A DNA stretch of 64,000 nucleotides from an uncultured Prevotellaceae bacterium. Lineage in GTDB: Bacteria > Bacteroidota > Bacteroidia > Bacteroidales > Bacteroidaceae. The position numbers and the translations under genes are program-made. Below, one piece after another: positions 1 to 8,128 of this stretch. The stretch is taken from NCBI GenBank assembly GCA_946415365.1, contig CAMKSE010000006.1, positions 1-64,000 on the forward strand, read 5' to 3'. The notes beneath the pieces are model-generated. The model was given only the letters and a program-made list of their open reading frames with translations, was not told the DNA's origin and did not search any database. Each line of letters begins with the position of its first letter. Position 1 is the first letter of the stretch.

Positions 1-70
1 CTTTATTGCCTGTGGCCTCACGAGTATATTCCTTGTACTGTCGGCCTTGTTCGGTTTCCTTAGTTTCCAT
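1..70 (-). CDS. 5' end of an unidentified gene, cut by the window edge
   Basis: An ATG at 70 opens a leftward frame of 23 codons (METKETEQGRQYKEY...) that stays open to the edge. It is very polar. A -7 box at 124-131 lies about 50 bases upstream, which supports a real gene start. Too little is visible to name it. Confidence 0.5.
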   Translation of the reverse strand, partial: METKETEQGRQYKEYTREATGNK

Positions 71-123
71 AGAGCTTACCCTATAATTCACAATTGGTAA
101 AATGGCTAAAAAGTATCTGGGTG

Positions 124-131
124 CAAAGTTA
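124..131 (-). promoter_or_regulatory. Bacteroidota -7 box (TAACTTTG)
   Basis: On the minus strand this reads TAACTTTG, matching the TAnnTTTG -7 element of Bacteroidota sigma-ABfr promoters. It faces the partial gene starting at 70. Confidence 0.5.
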
Positions 132-230
132 CTGCAAAACCATCAGAGATGAAATACCATCCGCAAGGCATTTGACCCCACTATAGTTTGGTATTTTGGT
201 GAATTTGATGATAAAATAACTGAAAGCACC

Positions 231-701
231 CTATAATACCAGTTCCATCAGTATATCGCAACGCTCGTAGGCATTTCCTGAAAATGGAATTTCCTTGAAT
301 CCAAGTTTACGGTATAGTGAAATGGAGGCCTCTAAATGGGTGTTGCCTTCAAGGAAAATACGTTTCACATGATGATGACGGGCATAATCAAGCAATGCCT
401 CGCCAAGTTGGCGGCCAATACCTTTGCTTTGGGCATCAGGTGATACAGCCATCTTTGCCAACTCGTGGCAGTCTGACTCCGGATGCAGCTTTAAGGCACA
501 GCAACCAACCACAGTTTCTTTTTCATCAACTGCCAGAAATATCTGACCACCACAACCTATGATGCTCTCATCGATATGCAAGAAGGTATCGAGATCTGAC
601 TGCTCCAATCTGAAATAGGATTCTATCCACTGTTTGTTCAGTCGGATAAAGTCCTGTTTGTAGCATGGCTTGTATGTAGTGATTCTTACCATTCTATACA
701 T
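231..701 (-). CDS. GNAT family N-acetyltransferase
   Basis: This is predicted to transfer an acetyl group from acetyl-CoA to an unknown amine. The acetyl-CoA binding motif QSKGIG lies about residues 91-96, followed by the LYRKLGF motif typical of the last GNAT helix and strand. The open frame extends upstream to 773, but the ATG at 701 overlaps the esterase stop by one base (TGATG), so translational coupling favours 701; the ATG at 692 is also possible. It is the last gene of an ATP-grasp, esterase, GNAT operon. The substrate cannot be told. Confidence 0.85.
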   Translation of the reverse strand: MYRMVRITTYKPCYKQDFIRLNKQWIESYFRLEQSDLDTFLHIDESIIGCGGQIFLAVDEKETVVGCCALKLHPESDCHELAKMAVSPDAQSKGIGRQLGEALLDYARHHHVKRIFLEGNTHLEASISLYRKLGFKEIPFSGNAYERCDILMELVL

Positions 702-1459
702 CAGATAACGTATTCCACCGTTTCCTCCGTAAGCAGATGATCCATGAAATAGACTATCTGCTTGCGCCACCAAGCCCAGTCGTGGGCTGAGTCGTAGCCC
801 CAGTAGTCTATCCAGGCAGGCACGTTCTTCTCCTTCAGCAGGGCATCCATCTGACGGGTGCTGTCGAGCAGTTCATCCTCCCATGCACCCTGCCCCACAC
901 ACATCACGATGCGACGCTGGCGATAGATATGCCAATAGGGGTGGTCGTCAGGCATCTGGCGCAGGAAGTCCTGAGGTGAGTTGTCGTAGATAAGCGAATC
1001 CTGATAGTTCGGGAAGAAATAGCCCGCATAATAGAGTCCGCTAAGAGCCAGCAGCGTATCGAAGAGGTCGGGACGACGGAAGAAGAAGTTACCAGCATGG
1101 TAGCCGCCCATCGAGCAGCCCGTGACAATGAATGTCTCGTTGGAGAAGTGACGCACTTCTGGTATGAGTTCATCGACGATGTAGTGATACCACCGCTCAT
1201 GCAGTTCTATTCGACGGTGATAGTCGCCCTGTGTGTCACTCCATGTCTCATGGTCTATTGAATCGACACAGACAAGCCTGATCTTCCCTTTGTCGATAAA
1301 ACTGGAGAGCACGCCCACCATGTCGAAGTCCTGATAATCGTAGAACCGTCCGTCCTGTGAGGGAAAGACGAGCACAGGATGCCCCTTGTCGCCGTAAGTC
1401 TTATATTCCATGTCTCGCCCGAGGGCGTTGCTGTATTTCTTCACGTAATTGATATTCAT
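701..1459 (-). CDS. alpha/beta-hydrolase, esterase family
   Basis: This is a 252-residue protein of the putative esterase (esterase D/antigen 85-like) fold. The nucleophile elbow GCSMGG puts Ser at 116, and a SAHDWAWW segment near the end probably carries the catalytic His. No signal peptide is visible, so it should be cytoplasmic. Its start overlaps the stop of the upstream ATP-grasp gene by four bases, so the two are co-translated. The pairing of an esterase with an ATP-grasp ligase and an acetyltransferase suggests modification of one small molecule, but this is inference. Confidence 0.85.
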   Translation of the reverse strand: MNINYVKKYSNALGRDMEYKTYGDKGHPVLVFPSQDGRFYDYQDFDMVGVLSSFIDKGKIRLVCVDSIDHETWSDTQGDYHRRIELHERWYHYIVDELIPEVRHFSNETFIVTGCSMGGYHAGNFFFRRPDLFDTLLALSGLYYAGYFFPNYQDSLIYDNSPQDFLRQMPDDHPYWHIYRQRRIVMCVGQGAWEDELLDSTRQMDALLKEKNVPAWIDYWGYDSAHDWAWWRKQIVYFMDHLLTEETVEYVI

Positions 1460-2652
1460 TGTTTTTTATCGTGTACAAATTTCACAAAATCATTTACTTC
1501 TTCCATCGTCTGCAGCTTGACGGTGTACATCTGCTGCCCCATCGCTGCTGAGAAAAGTTCGGGCATACGCTCGCACATCACTATCCGGTCGCCATAGCGG
1601 CTCAGCACCTCTTCATGCGAGTGAACATAGTGATAGATATCGCGACGGCTGGCAAAGGCACAATACTGCTGATGGCCCTGCTGCGTACGGCTTTCACCGA
1701 AAGCCACCATGTCTGCCCATATCTTATAGACATCGGTGGAGTGCGCAAAGTTGATCATGTCGGGGGTATAGCCTCCTGCCGGACGCATATTGACTTCGAG
1801 TGCCACAAAGTCGCCCTTCTTGCCCAGTCCCTCACGGTCGCCGTCAAGACGGAAGAACTCCAGATGCACAAAACGGTTCCATATACCGAAGGCCTTGACT
1901 GTGCGCTGCCCCAGTTCTCTCAGACTGTCAGGAATCTCTCTGTCGACATAGTAGGAAAGATCGAGTCTGAGATTGACGATATCCATGATCGATGGCGGCC
2001 ACACGGTCATCGACTCGAAGAGCGGATTGCCCCTGACATCGATAATGGCATCGTAGCTGCATATCTCGCCCGTAATGAATTCCTCCACCACATAGTTACG
2101 GTAATTGCTCTCCGTCTTGTAAAAAGACTGTAGCTGTTCGTCGTCCTCGATCTTATATGTGCCGCTGGCGCCTACGCCTACATCTGGCTTGGCTATGATG
2201 GGATAGTCTGTCTGCCTGGCAAAGCCGCTCACGGCGTCGAAGCCCTCAGCAGCACGTATCTGACGGGCTGTGGGTATGTCGCCCTTGGCATAGTATTTCT
2301 TCATCTCCGACTTCTCCTTGATGCTGCGGATGCGGTCTGTCTGCAGGCCAGTAGTCACGTTGAAGTCCGTACGCAAGCGGGCATCTTGTTCCAGCCAGTA
2401 CTCGTTGTTCGACTCTATCCAGTCTATGCGACCATATCGGAAAGCGAAGTAGGCTACGGCACGATACACCTCATCGTAATTCTCCAGCGAGTTCACACGA
2501 TAATATTCCGTCAGAGACTTCTTCAACTCCCTCTGCAATGAGTCGTATGGCGCATCGGCAATGCCCAGCACTTTCACGCCATTCTGATATAGCCATTGAC
2601 AGAATTGCCAATAAGTATGCGGGAAATGGGGCGATATAAATACGAAATTCAT
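1456..2652 (-). CDS. ATP-grasp domain ligase
   Basis: This is a 398-residue ATP-grasp enzyme of the carboxylate-amine ligase superfamily. An N-terminal Rossmann-like preATP-grasp part (FVFISPHFPHTYW) is followed by the ATP-binding core (YPIIAKPDVGVGASGTYK, about 150-170) and the metal-binding stretch FVALEVNMRPAGGYTPDM (about 280-300, E and N ligands). Such enzymes join a carboxylate to a nucleophile through an acyl-phosphate; the substrates here are unknown. It is the first gene of the operon, with a -7 box at 2686-2693. Confidence 0.87.
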   Translation of the reverse strand: MNFVFISPHFPHTYWQFCQWLYQNGVKVLGIADAPYDSLQRELKKSLTEYYRVNSLENYDEVYRAVAYFAFRYGRIDWIESNNEYWLEQDARLRTDFNVTTGLQTDRIRSIKEKSEMKKYYAKGDIPTARQIRAAEGFDAVSGFARQTDYPIIAKPDVGVGASGTYKIEDDEQLQSFYKTESNYRNYVVEEFITGEICSYDAIIDVRGNPLFESMTVWPPSIMDIVNLRLDLSYYVDREIPDSLRELGQRTVKAFGIWNRFVHLEFFRLDGDREGLGKKGDFVALEVNMRPAGGYTPDMINFAHSTDVYKIWADMVAFGESRTQQGHQQYCAFASRRDIYHYVHSHEEVLSRYGDRIVMCERMPELFSAAMGQQMYTVKLQTMEEVNDFVKFVHDKKQ

Positions 2653-2685
2653 GTTCGTTAAATCTATTTTGTGCTATTTTGGCGG

Positions 2686-2693
2686 CAAAGGTA
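2686..2693 (-). promoter_or_regulatory. -7 box (TACCTTTG) of the ATP-grasp operon
   Basis: The minus strand reads TACCTTTG, a consensus Bacteroidota -7 element, about 35 bases ahead of the ATG at 2652. Confidence 0.6.
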
Positions 2694-2775
2694 CACATTT
2701 TTCTGCAACTGCACAATAGCATAATGATGGTATTTACACTATTTGTTGTCTTTTGATCGGTTATCACATAGCCGT

Positions 2776-2845
2776 CGTACATCAGCACGGCATTTAATTC
2801 GCCTTGCTGACTACGCAATAATTCATTGAATTGTTCTTGTGTCAT
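2776..2845 (-). pseudogene. N-terminal remnant of a ferritin-like gene
   Basis: The first 23 codons (MTQEQFNELLRSQQGELNAV...) match, with few changes, the start of the intact ferritin-like protein at 26387-26770. The similarity then stops abruptly near 2775, where the sequence becomes the promoter region of the ATP-grasp operon. The frame stays open to 2471 but is unrelated there. The gene sat at the end of the umuDC-to-hydrolase operon, two bases after the hydrolase stop, and has lost its remaining ~100 codons by deletion. Confidence 0.75.
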
Positions 2846-2846
2846 A

Positions 2847-3512
2847 TTATATGTTCATTACCCAAGCAAAGCCTTTCGCCGTTCTCTTTTCTGAATCGAT
2901 GAAATGATTGCCAGGATTCCATTCGAGTATTGTGTTTACATTTTGTCCTTTCAGTAACTCGTTCTGCCTACGAATCGCATTACCAACTTGTGCCATTACC
3001 GGGTTCTTTGTCTTTTCTTCCTTATCCCCAAGACTGAGGTAGATGGATTTTGAAAGAGGCTTGTTATCTTTGGCATATTCAATCCACTTGGGGAACCAGA
3101 CAGATGGTGAAGCAGCAACTATTCCCTCAAACTTGTCTGTCTGATAAGATGCCCATAATGCGAATAGTCCAGCCAGAGAATAACCGCCAAGTATGACATG
3201 AGACGTTTCTTCTTGAACAGTAGGTAATAGTTGGCTTGTGATAAACGTCAAAGTGTCATCTGCTCCACTGCCAAAGGGGATCTTACCGAATACTGGAGGG
3301 ACTGACCAAGGTGTAAGCTCTTGATTCCAGTCCTTTATCATAAATGCTGCAAGGGAGAACGGCTTATCGGACAGTTCATTTATGATCTCCACTTCCTGAC
3401 CCAAGACCTCCAAGTCATGTTCGTCTATGGGCTGAACCAACAAGAATTCAGCATTGGAGTTTTTATACAGATGGCATTCTCTCCCTGATATATTAACAAT
3501 AGAACCTTTCAT
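2847..3512 (-). CDS. alpha/beta-hydrolase, putative esterase
   Basis: This is a 221-residue hydrolase with the nucleophile elbow GYSLAG (Ser112) and a C-terminal GNHFID segment that probably supplies the catalytic His. No signal peptide is visible. The start overlaps the stop of the upstream deoxyribosyltransferase-like gene by four bases (ATGA). It belongs to the long operon headed by umuD. The substrate is unknown. Confidence 0.82.
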   Translation of the reverse strand: MKGSIVNISGRECHLYKNSNAEFLLVQPIDEHDLEVLGQEVEIINELSDKPFSLAAFMIKDWNQELTPWSVPPVFGKIPFGSGADDTLTFITSQLLPTVQEETSHVILGGYSLAGLFALWASYQTDKFEGIVAASPSVWFPKWIEYAKDNKPLSKSIYLSLGDKEEKTKNPVMAQVGNAIRRQNELLKGQNVNTILEWNPGNHFIDSEKRTAKGFAWVMNI

Positions 3513-3823
3513 ACCTCTTCCAAATATCTGACTTTCTTTCCTGTCTTTTCAGTGTATGCGATCTCACGCCTTGTACTCTCGCCAATATAGCCACCAACAT
3601 TGATAACGAATATCTCATCAGCCAGATCAATCTTGCGAAGGTGCATGTCATCAAGCATTTCCTTAGTGCCAGGTTTCCACACCTCTTCGTCACCAGAATG
3701 ACCGAATAAGCCAACACTGATGACTATGCAACCTTCCAAAGTCAGTCGTTTCTGGGTTTCCAGGAACTGATCCTTGAAACGGGTGCTACCACATAGGGTA
3801 ACTATCTTATAATTCTGTATCAT
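3509..3823 (-). CDS. nucleoside 2-deoxyribosyltransferase-like protein
   Basis: This 104-residue protein begins with VTLCGSTRFKDQF and contains DLADEIFVINVGGYIGESTRREI, the pattern of small nucleoside 2-deoxyribosyltransferase/SLOG-like nucleotide-binding proteins. The conserved glycine-rich N-terminal motif and the GESTRREI helix are both present. It would bind or process a nucleoside or nucleotide. It overlaps the genes on both sides by four bases, so it is translationally coupled within the operon. Confidence 0.75.
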   Translation of the reverse strand: MIQNYKIVTLCGSTRFKDQFLETQKRLTLEGCIVISVGLFGHSGDEEVWKPGTKEMLDDMHLRKIDLADEIFVINVGGYIGESTRREIAYTEKTGKKVRYLEEV

Positions 3824-4653
3824 ACGCTTTCAGGATTGTATTTCAGTGCATCCGACGGCCAGCCCGTCACATTTCGGCCTGTATCAAGCAGGCAGATTTC
3901 ACGGAGATCTTCATCTGACAGCGTGAAATCAAAGAGATTGATGTTCTCAACCATTCTTTCCTTGTGGGTAGTCTTGGGAATGATGACAATATCATTCTGG
4001 ATCAGGAACTTCAAGGCTACCTGAGCGGAAGTCTTACCGTATTTCTCACCGATTCTCATAAGAACAGGATTCTTGAAGATACCATGCCGGCCTTCTGCCA
4101 GCGGACTCCAGGCTTCAAGAGCTACATTGTAAGGCTTCAAGTATTCCAGCATCTTCCGTTGCTGATAGAGAACATGGGCCTCGCACTGGTTCACGACAGG
4201 CATCACCTTGGCATCATCCACAATCTTCGGAAAGGTGTTTGGATAGAAGTTTGATATGCCAATGGCCTTGAACATACCTTGTTCATAGAGTTCTTCGAGC
4301 GTGTGCCACATGACGGTAGGATTTCCGACAGGCCAGTGAATCAGCATCAAGTCCACGTAGTCAAGCCCCAACTGCTTCATGGAATGGTCAACTGTACGCA
4401 AGGTTTCCTCCTTCGTATAGCAGGAGTCGCATATCTTTGTCGTGATGAACAGTTCTTCACGAGGAACGCCACATGCCCGAACAGCATCCCCCACACCTTT
4501 CTCGTTGTAGTACATAGCAGCAGTGTCGATGCTCCTGTAGCCTGCCGATATGGCATCTTCAACAACTCTCTGGGTTTCTCTCTCAGAGATATTATAGACA
4601 CCCAGACCAACCATCGGCATCCGCAGGCCATTATTCAAAACCTTGTATTCCAT
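3820..4653 (-). CDS. aldo/keto reductase
   Basis: This is a 277-residue NADPH-dependent aldo/keto reductase. The tetrad is visible in order: Asp in SIDTAAMYYNE, Tyr in the same stretch, Lys in LFITTKI and His in LMLIHWPVG. The cofactor-binding end IIPKTTHKERMVENI is also present. The frame extends to 4710, but the ATG at 4653 has an AAGGAAAG ribosome-binding site and gives the canonical start MEYKVLNNGLRMP. It probably reduces small aldehydes or sugars. Confidence 0.93.
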   Translation of the reverse strand: MEYKVLNNGLRMPMVGLGVYNISERETQRVVEDAISAGYRSIDTAAMYYNEKGVGDAVRACGVPREELFITTKICDSCYTKEETLRTVDHSMKQLGLDYVDLMLIHWPVGNPTVMWHTLEELYEQGMFKAIGISNFYPNTFPKIVDDAKVMPVVNQCEAHVLYQQRKMLEYLKPYNVALEAWSPLAEGRHGIFKNPVLMRIGEKYGKTSAQVALKFLIQNDIVIIPKTTHKERMVENINLFDFTLSDEDLREICLLDTGRNVTGWPSDALKYNPESV

Positions 4654-4666
4654 AACGCTTTCCTTA

Positions 4667-5668
4667 TTAATATGTTGATGCCTTGGATTCCACAAACTGC
4701 CAACGGCCATCGTTCTTAGCCAGTTTGGACTTCATCTGTAGCCTCCATGTATGACGACCACCACCATATACAGCAGCATTGACCCTGCTACGACCTGTCA
4801 TTTCCGCTGTCGTTCCATTAACAGTGATGCTAATCTCGTCATCCTCTACGGAATAGTAGTTCAGCGTACCATTCTCTATCTCATGCAGATACTGTTTCTT
4901 GGGTTGTTTGGTTCCTGTCATGTGAATCAGAACCGAACCTTCTGCAAGTATCGTGTTGAGAGTTGCAATGTCCTTGGCTATCATTGCTTGGTACATCTGC
5001 TTGTAAAGTTGTTCTATTTGTTTCTTGTCATCCATATCATTGTTTTTGTTTTGTAAATACTTTTGCTCTATCAATGGTTTTAACTCTCGTTCGAAGATAC
5101 CACGTTCTACTATCCTATAGTGTGGATGGTATGCCTCACGATACTCTGGAGAATGGCTGATGGCATATCTGCCGACTGACAGGATGCTGTCAATGAAAGC
5201 TTTGTCCTGCTGATAATAAGGGAGTTCAAGTTGCATCTTGTCAATTGTGCCAATAATCACGTGCCATCGGTCTCTCCAAGAATCTACAGTAGGACGCTTC
5301 TTGCTGTTTGCACTACGAATAAAGGCATCCAATAGCAAATCCTCTGATATAACAGACTCCTTGATCGTTCTGATACTGACACGATAATAATTGCTGTCTA
5401 TGCCGCAAGGCTCATAGTTCCAGGGCATCAGGTCATCTATGCTGGTAGTATTCAGCTCATCATCCAAATAAGCCTTCACCCTTTGTCTGTCCGACACAAG
5501 ATGCTCTGCCCCCATGTAGTCCTGAAAGCACGACTTATACAGGTCGAGCAAACGTAACTGAGGATAAGTCTGTAGTTGCTTGTTGACGAAGCCCTTAACG
5601 CCCTGTGCCAGAATTACTATTGAACATAGGAGGCTGATGGTAATGAGTGCTATCTTTTTCATATTCAT
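4667..5668 (-). CDS. exported protein: unknown N-terminal domain plus SnoaL/NTF2-like domain
   Basis: The protein has 333 residues. A signal peptide (MKKIALITISLLCSIVILAQG) is followed by about 190 residues I do not recognise, then from about residue 212 (MDDKKQIEQLYKQMYQAMIAKD...) by a complete NTF2/SnoaL-like (DUF4440-type) domain. The junction reads LQNKNND-MDDKKQ, so the second part has its own ATG and would be a normal stand-alone gene. NTF2-like folds bind small hydrophobic molecules or serve as subunits. An exported NTF2-like fusion in an operon with umuDC and cytosolic redox genes is unexpected. Confidence 0.75.
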   Translation of the reverse strand: MNMKKIALITISLLCSIVILAQGVKGFVNKQLQTYPQLRLLDLYKSCFQDYMGAEHLVSDRQRVKAYLDDELNTTSIDDLMPWNYEPCGIDSNYYRVSIRTIKESVISEDLLLDAFIRSANSKKRPTVDSWRDRWHVIIGTIDKMQLELPYYQQDKAFIDSILSVGRYAISHSPEYREAYHPHYRIVERGIFERELKPLIEQKYLQNKNNDMDDKKQIEQLYKQMYQAMIAKDIATLNTILAEGSVLIHMTGTKQPKKQYLHEIENGTLNYYSVEDDEISITVNGTTAEMTGRSRVNAAVYGGGRHTWRLQMKSKLAKNDGRWQFVESKASTY

Positions 5669-5675
5669 TCCATTT

Positions 5676-6971
5676 TCAGCGTAGTTTTATAATGTCACTC
5701 CAACGGGTGGTCGGATTCTTACTTCTGAAATCGTGCTTGATGGTATTGGCAAAGACTTCTGCCTTTCCCTTACCATTTTTCTGAGTGTATTGCTGGGCAC
5801 CAATGACAATGGTCTCTGAGCCGTGCATGCGGTTGATGCGGTCTATCACTTCATCGAGACGGCGCATCTTCTGAATCTGTTCGGCATTCAGGTCGAACAA
5901 GTCTTGCTGGATAGGGCTGTCTGGTGAGATACCCATCACAATGACACCTGCTTTCTTATACTGGTAGCCCTGTATGAAAATACGGTCGAGCACGTCGTGA
6001 GCAGCCTGAACAATGGGAATCGTAGAACTGGTTGGAGTGACAAGGCGCAGTTCCTGAAAGTTCCAGTATTGTGCCAGGTCTTCACGGAAGGCATTGGTAT
6101 TTACGAATACGCCAACGGTGGTGGCAACTGTCTTCTGAGTTCTCAGTTTCTCGGCACAGCGGGCAGCATAGTTGGCAATGTGAGTGCGCAGGGTGTCCTT
6201 GTCGCTGATCATGCCGTTGAACGAGCGACTGGTGCAGATGCTTTTCTTCTTTGCAAGTTCCTCATTCGGCACAGCATCCTCGCCGTTCAGTTCCTGCCAC
6301 GTGCGCACCATGTTGATGTTGTTGAACGTCTGTCGTACCCAATCCTTGTGATGCTTGGCAAAGTCGAGGGCCGTTTTGCAACCTAATGACTGGAGTTTGG
6401 CAGCATAGCGCCTGCCGATGCCCCAGACATCCTCGATGGGACACCATTCTAGAGCCTTCTCCCGTTTGTAGTCCGTATCGATCATGCAGCAGTGCTTATA
6501 TGCAGCATATTTCTTCGCCAGTTTCGAGGCAATCTTGGCCAAAGTCTTGTTGGGAGCCAGGCCGATGCTGATAGGCAGACCCACCTCACGCTTCACTCGT
6601 TTATGCAGGTTCTCGCCCCACGTCTGCAATTTATCCAATTCAATGCCATCAAGATACATGAAGCACTCGTTAATCGAGTAGCGGAAATAGGCTGGAGTCT
6701 CTTGGCGGATGATGCTCACCACGCGGCCCGTCAATTCTCCATAGAGTTCGTAGTTCGAGGAGAACACGGCAATCTTCTGTCCAGGGAACTGTTGCGCCAG
6801 TTGAAAGTATGGTGTACCCTCCTTGATTCCCATCTTCTTAGCCTCGTTGGAACGTGCCACTACGCAACCGTCGTTATTGCTCAATACCACAATTGGCTTT
6901 CCCTCCAAATCAGGACGGAAAACCTTCTCGCATGAGCAGTAACAATTGTCCAAATCAGCTATACCGTACAT
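5676..6971 (-). CDS. umuC: UmuC-like Y-family DNA polymerase, catalytic Asp101 replaced by Asn
   Basis: This 431-residue protein is co-linear with E. coli UmuC: the first metal ligand Asp6 (MYGIAD), the NNDGCVVARS finger motif (32-41), and a UmuC-type C-terminal region. In the palm the usual SIDE reads SINE, giving Asn101-Glu102 where UmuC has Asp101-Glu102; the codon is AAC. Asp101 holds a catalytic metal, and D101N is the change in the classical inactive umuC104 allele. The two other Y-family genes here keep SIDE. It follows umuD by five bases. It is probably folded but catalytically dead. Confidence 0.9.
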   Translation of the reverse strand: MYGIADLDNCYCSCEKVFRPDLEGKPIVVLSNNDGCVVARSNEAKKMGIKEGTPYFQLAQQFPGQKIAVFSSNYELYGELTGRVVSIIRQETPAYFRYSINECFMYLDGIELDKLQTWGENLHKRVKREVGLPISIGLAPNKTLAKIASKLAKKYAAYKHCCMIDTDYKREKALEWCPIEDVWGIGRRYAAKLQSLGCKTALDFAKHHKDWVRQTFNNINMVRTWQELNGEDAVPNEELAKKKSICTSRSFNGMISDKDTLRTHIANYAARCAEKLRTQKTVATTVGVFVNTNAFREDLAQYWNFQELRLVTPTSSTIPIVQAAHDVLDRIFIQGYQYKKAGVIVMGISPDSPIQQDLFDLNAEQIQKMRRLDEVIDRINRMHGSETIVIGAQQYTQKNGKGKAEVFANTIKHDFRSKNPTTRWSDIIKLR

Positions 6972-6976
6972 TTGTT

Positions 6977-7414
6977 TTATATCTTTTCAAAAGTCCTTAT
7001 CAGATGAATCACTGTTCCCCAAATCTGGAAGTTCTCTGGATCTTTGACCTTGAAGACTGGATAGTCAGGGTTGGCAGGACGCAGTTCGATGTAGCCGTCT
7101 TTTCTATGTGTCAGGTCGAGGAATCTCATCGTGAATCCACCATCCCACCAAGCAACGACTATTGAACCGTCATGTGGCTCCACAGCCCTGTCAATAATCA
7201 CACGATCACCGTCCAACAGCCCTGCATCCCTCATCGAATCACCATCCACATCGCCATAGAACGAGGCTTCTGGATGACGGATATAATCACGGTTGAAATC
7301 CAGTGTCTCGTGCCGGTACTCGTCAGCCGGACTGGGGAATTCTGCTGCTATACCCGCATGTTCCAGCTCCAGTTTGGTGTCAAATACACCTTTGATTATC
7401 TTGATGTTACCCAT
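6977..7414 (-). CDS. umuD: UmuD-like S24 protein lacking the cleavage site and catalytic Lys
   Basis: With the ATG at 7414 the protein aligns with E. coli UmuD without gaps: FPSPA at 26-30, GDSM with Ser60, and the DGxFT loop at 91-95. UmuD cleaves itself between Cys24 and Gly25 using Ser60 and Lys97. Here 24-25 are Ala-Glu (Glu codon GAA) and 97 is Arg (codon AGA). Both the scissile bond and the general base are therefore altered, which predicts a protein that stays full length. It heads the operon, with umuC next, and has a -7 box at 7447-7454. Confidence 0.9.
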   Translation of the reverse strand: MGNIKIIKGVFDTKLELEHAGIAAEFPSPADEYRHETLDFNRDYIRHPEASFYGDVDGDSMRDAGLLDGDRVIIDRAVEPHDGSIVVAWWDGGFTMRFLDLTHRKDGYIELRPANPDYPVFKVKDPENFQIWGTVIHLIRTFEKI

Positions 7415-7446
7415 CTCCAAATCCTAATTATTCTCAAATCTTGGCA

Positions 7447-7454
7447 CAAAGATA
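7447..7454 (-). promoter_or_regulatory. -7 box (TATCTTTG) of the umuDC operon
   Basis: The minus strand reads TATCTTTG about 33 bases before the umuD ATG. I saw no recognisable LexA operator between this box and the divergent promoter at 7477-7484. Confidence 0.55.
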
Positions 7455-7476
7455 GTGAAATTACACTGATTATTGG

Positions 7477-7484
7477 TAATTTTG
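7477..7484 (+). promoter_or_regulatory. -7 box (TAATTTTG) of the flavin reductase operon
   Basis: The plus strand reads TAATTTTG, giving a leader of about 45 bases before the ATG at 7535. It is divergent from the umuD promoter 23 bases away. Confidence 0.55.
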
Positions 7485-7534
7485 CCACCATATTTAAATG
7501 TATTTATGCAAAAGAGAATTTAAAAACAAATATT

Positions 7535-8128
7535 ATGAAGAGTTTTAAGTCTACAGCGTGGCTACTGCCACAACCAGTGCTGATTATCGGCACTTACGAT
7601 AAAGAAGGAAAGCCCAATGCCATGAATGCCGCTTGGGGAGGTCAGTGGGATATGCATGAGATTATGATCTCACTTGGTTCACATCAGACGACGGACAACC
7701 TTGCCGTTAATCCTGAGTTCACAGTTACCTTCGCAACTGCTGACACTTTAGTAGCATCTGACTATGTGGGCATCGCCAGTGGCAGGAACACCCCTGACAA
7801 GATGCAGAAAGCAGGGTGGACTATCGAGAAGGCTCCCAATGTGAATGCACCTGTATTCAAGGAGTTTCCTATGACGCTTGAATGCCGTGTAAAGCAGAAA
7901 ATTGACGAGAGTGAGACTGGCTATTATCTCGTTGCAGAAATCGTCAATATCCTCTGTGATGAAAAGTACCTGGCAGAAGATGGGAAACCAGATGTAGAGA
8001 AAATGGAACTTATCACATTCGACCCGGTACATCATACTTACATACAGTTGGGAAAGATTGTTGGTAATGCTTTCTCTGACGGCAAACAGTTCTTGGACGA
8101 GCCAAGCGGCAAAGCCGAGCGGAAATGA
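7535..8128 (+). CDS. flavin reductase family protein (FMN split barrel)
   Basis: This 197-residue protein has the flavin reductase split-barrel pattern: KSTAWLLPQPVLIIGTYD at the N-terminus, NAMNAAWGGQW, and FTVTFATADTLVASDYVGIASGRNTPDK in the middle. Such proteins bind FMN and reduce free flavin or small molecules with NAD(P)H. The frame is open from 7172, but the ATG at 7535 fits the family start and lies just downstream of the promoter. It overlaps the next gene by four bases. Confidence 0.9.
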   Translation: MKSFKSTAWLLPQPVLIIGTYDKEGKPNAMNAAWGGQWDMHEIMISLGSHQTTDNLAVNPEFTVTFATADTLVASDYVGIASGRNTPDKMQKAGWTIEKAPNVNAPVFKEFPMTLECRVKQKIDESETGYYLVAEIVNILCDEKYLAEDGKPDVEKMELITFDPVHHTYIQLGKIVGNAFSDGKQFLDEPSGKAERK

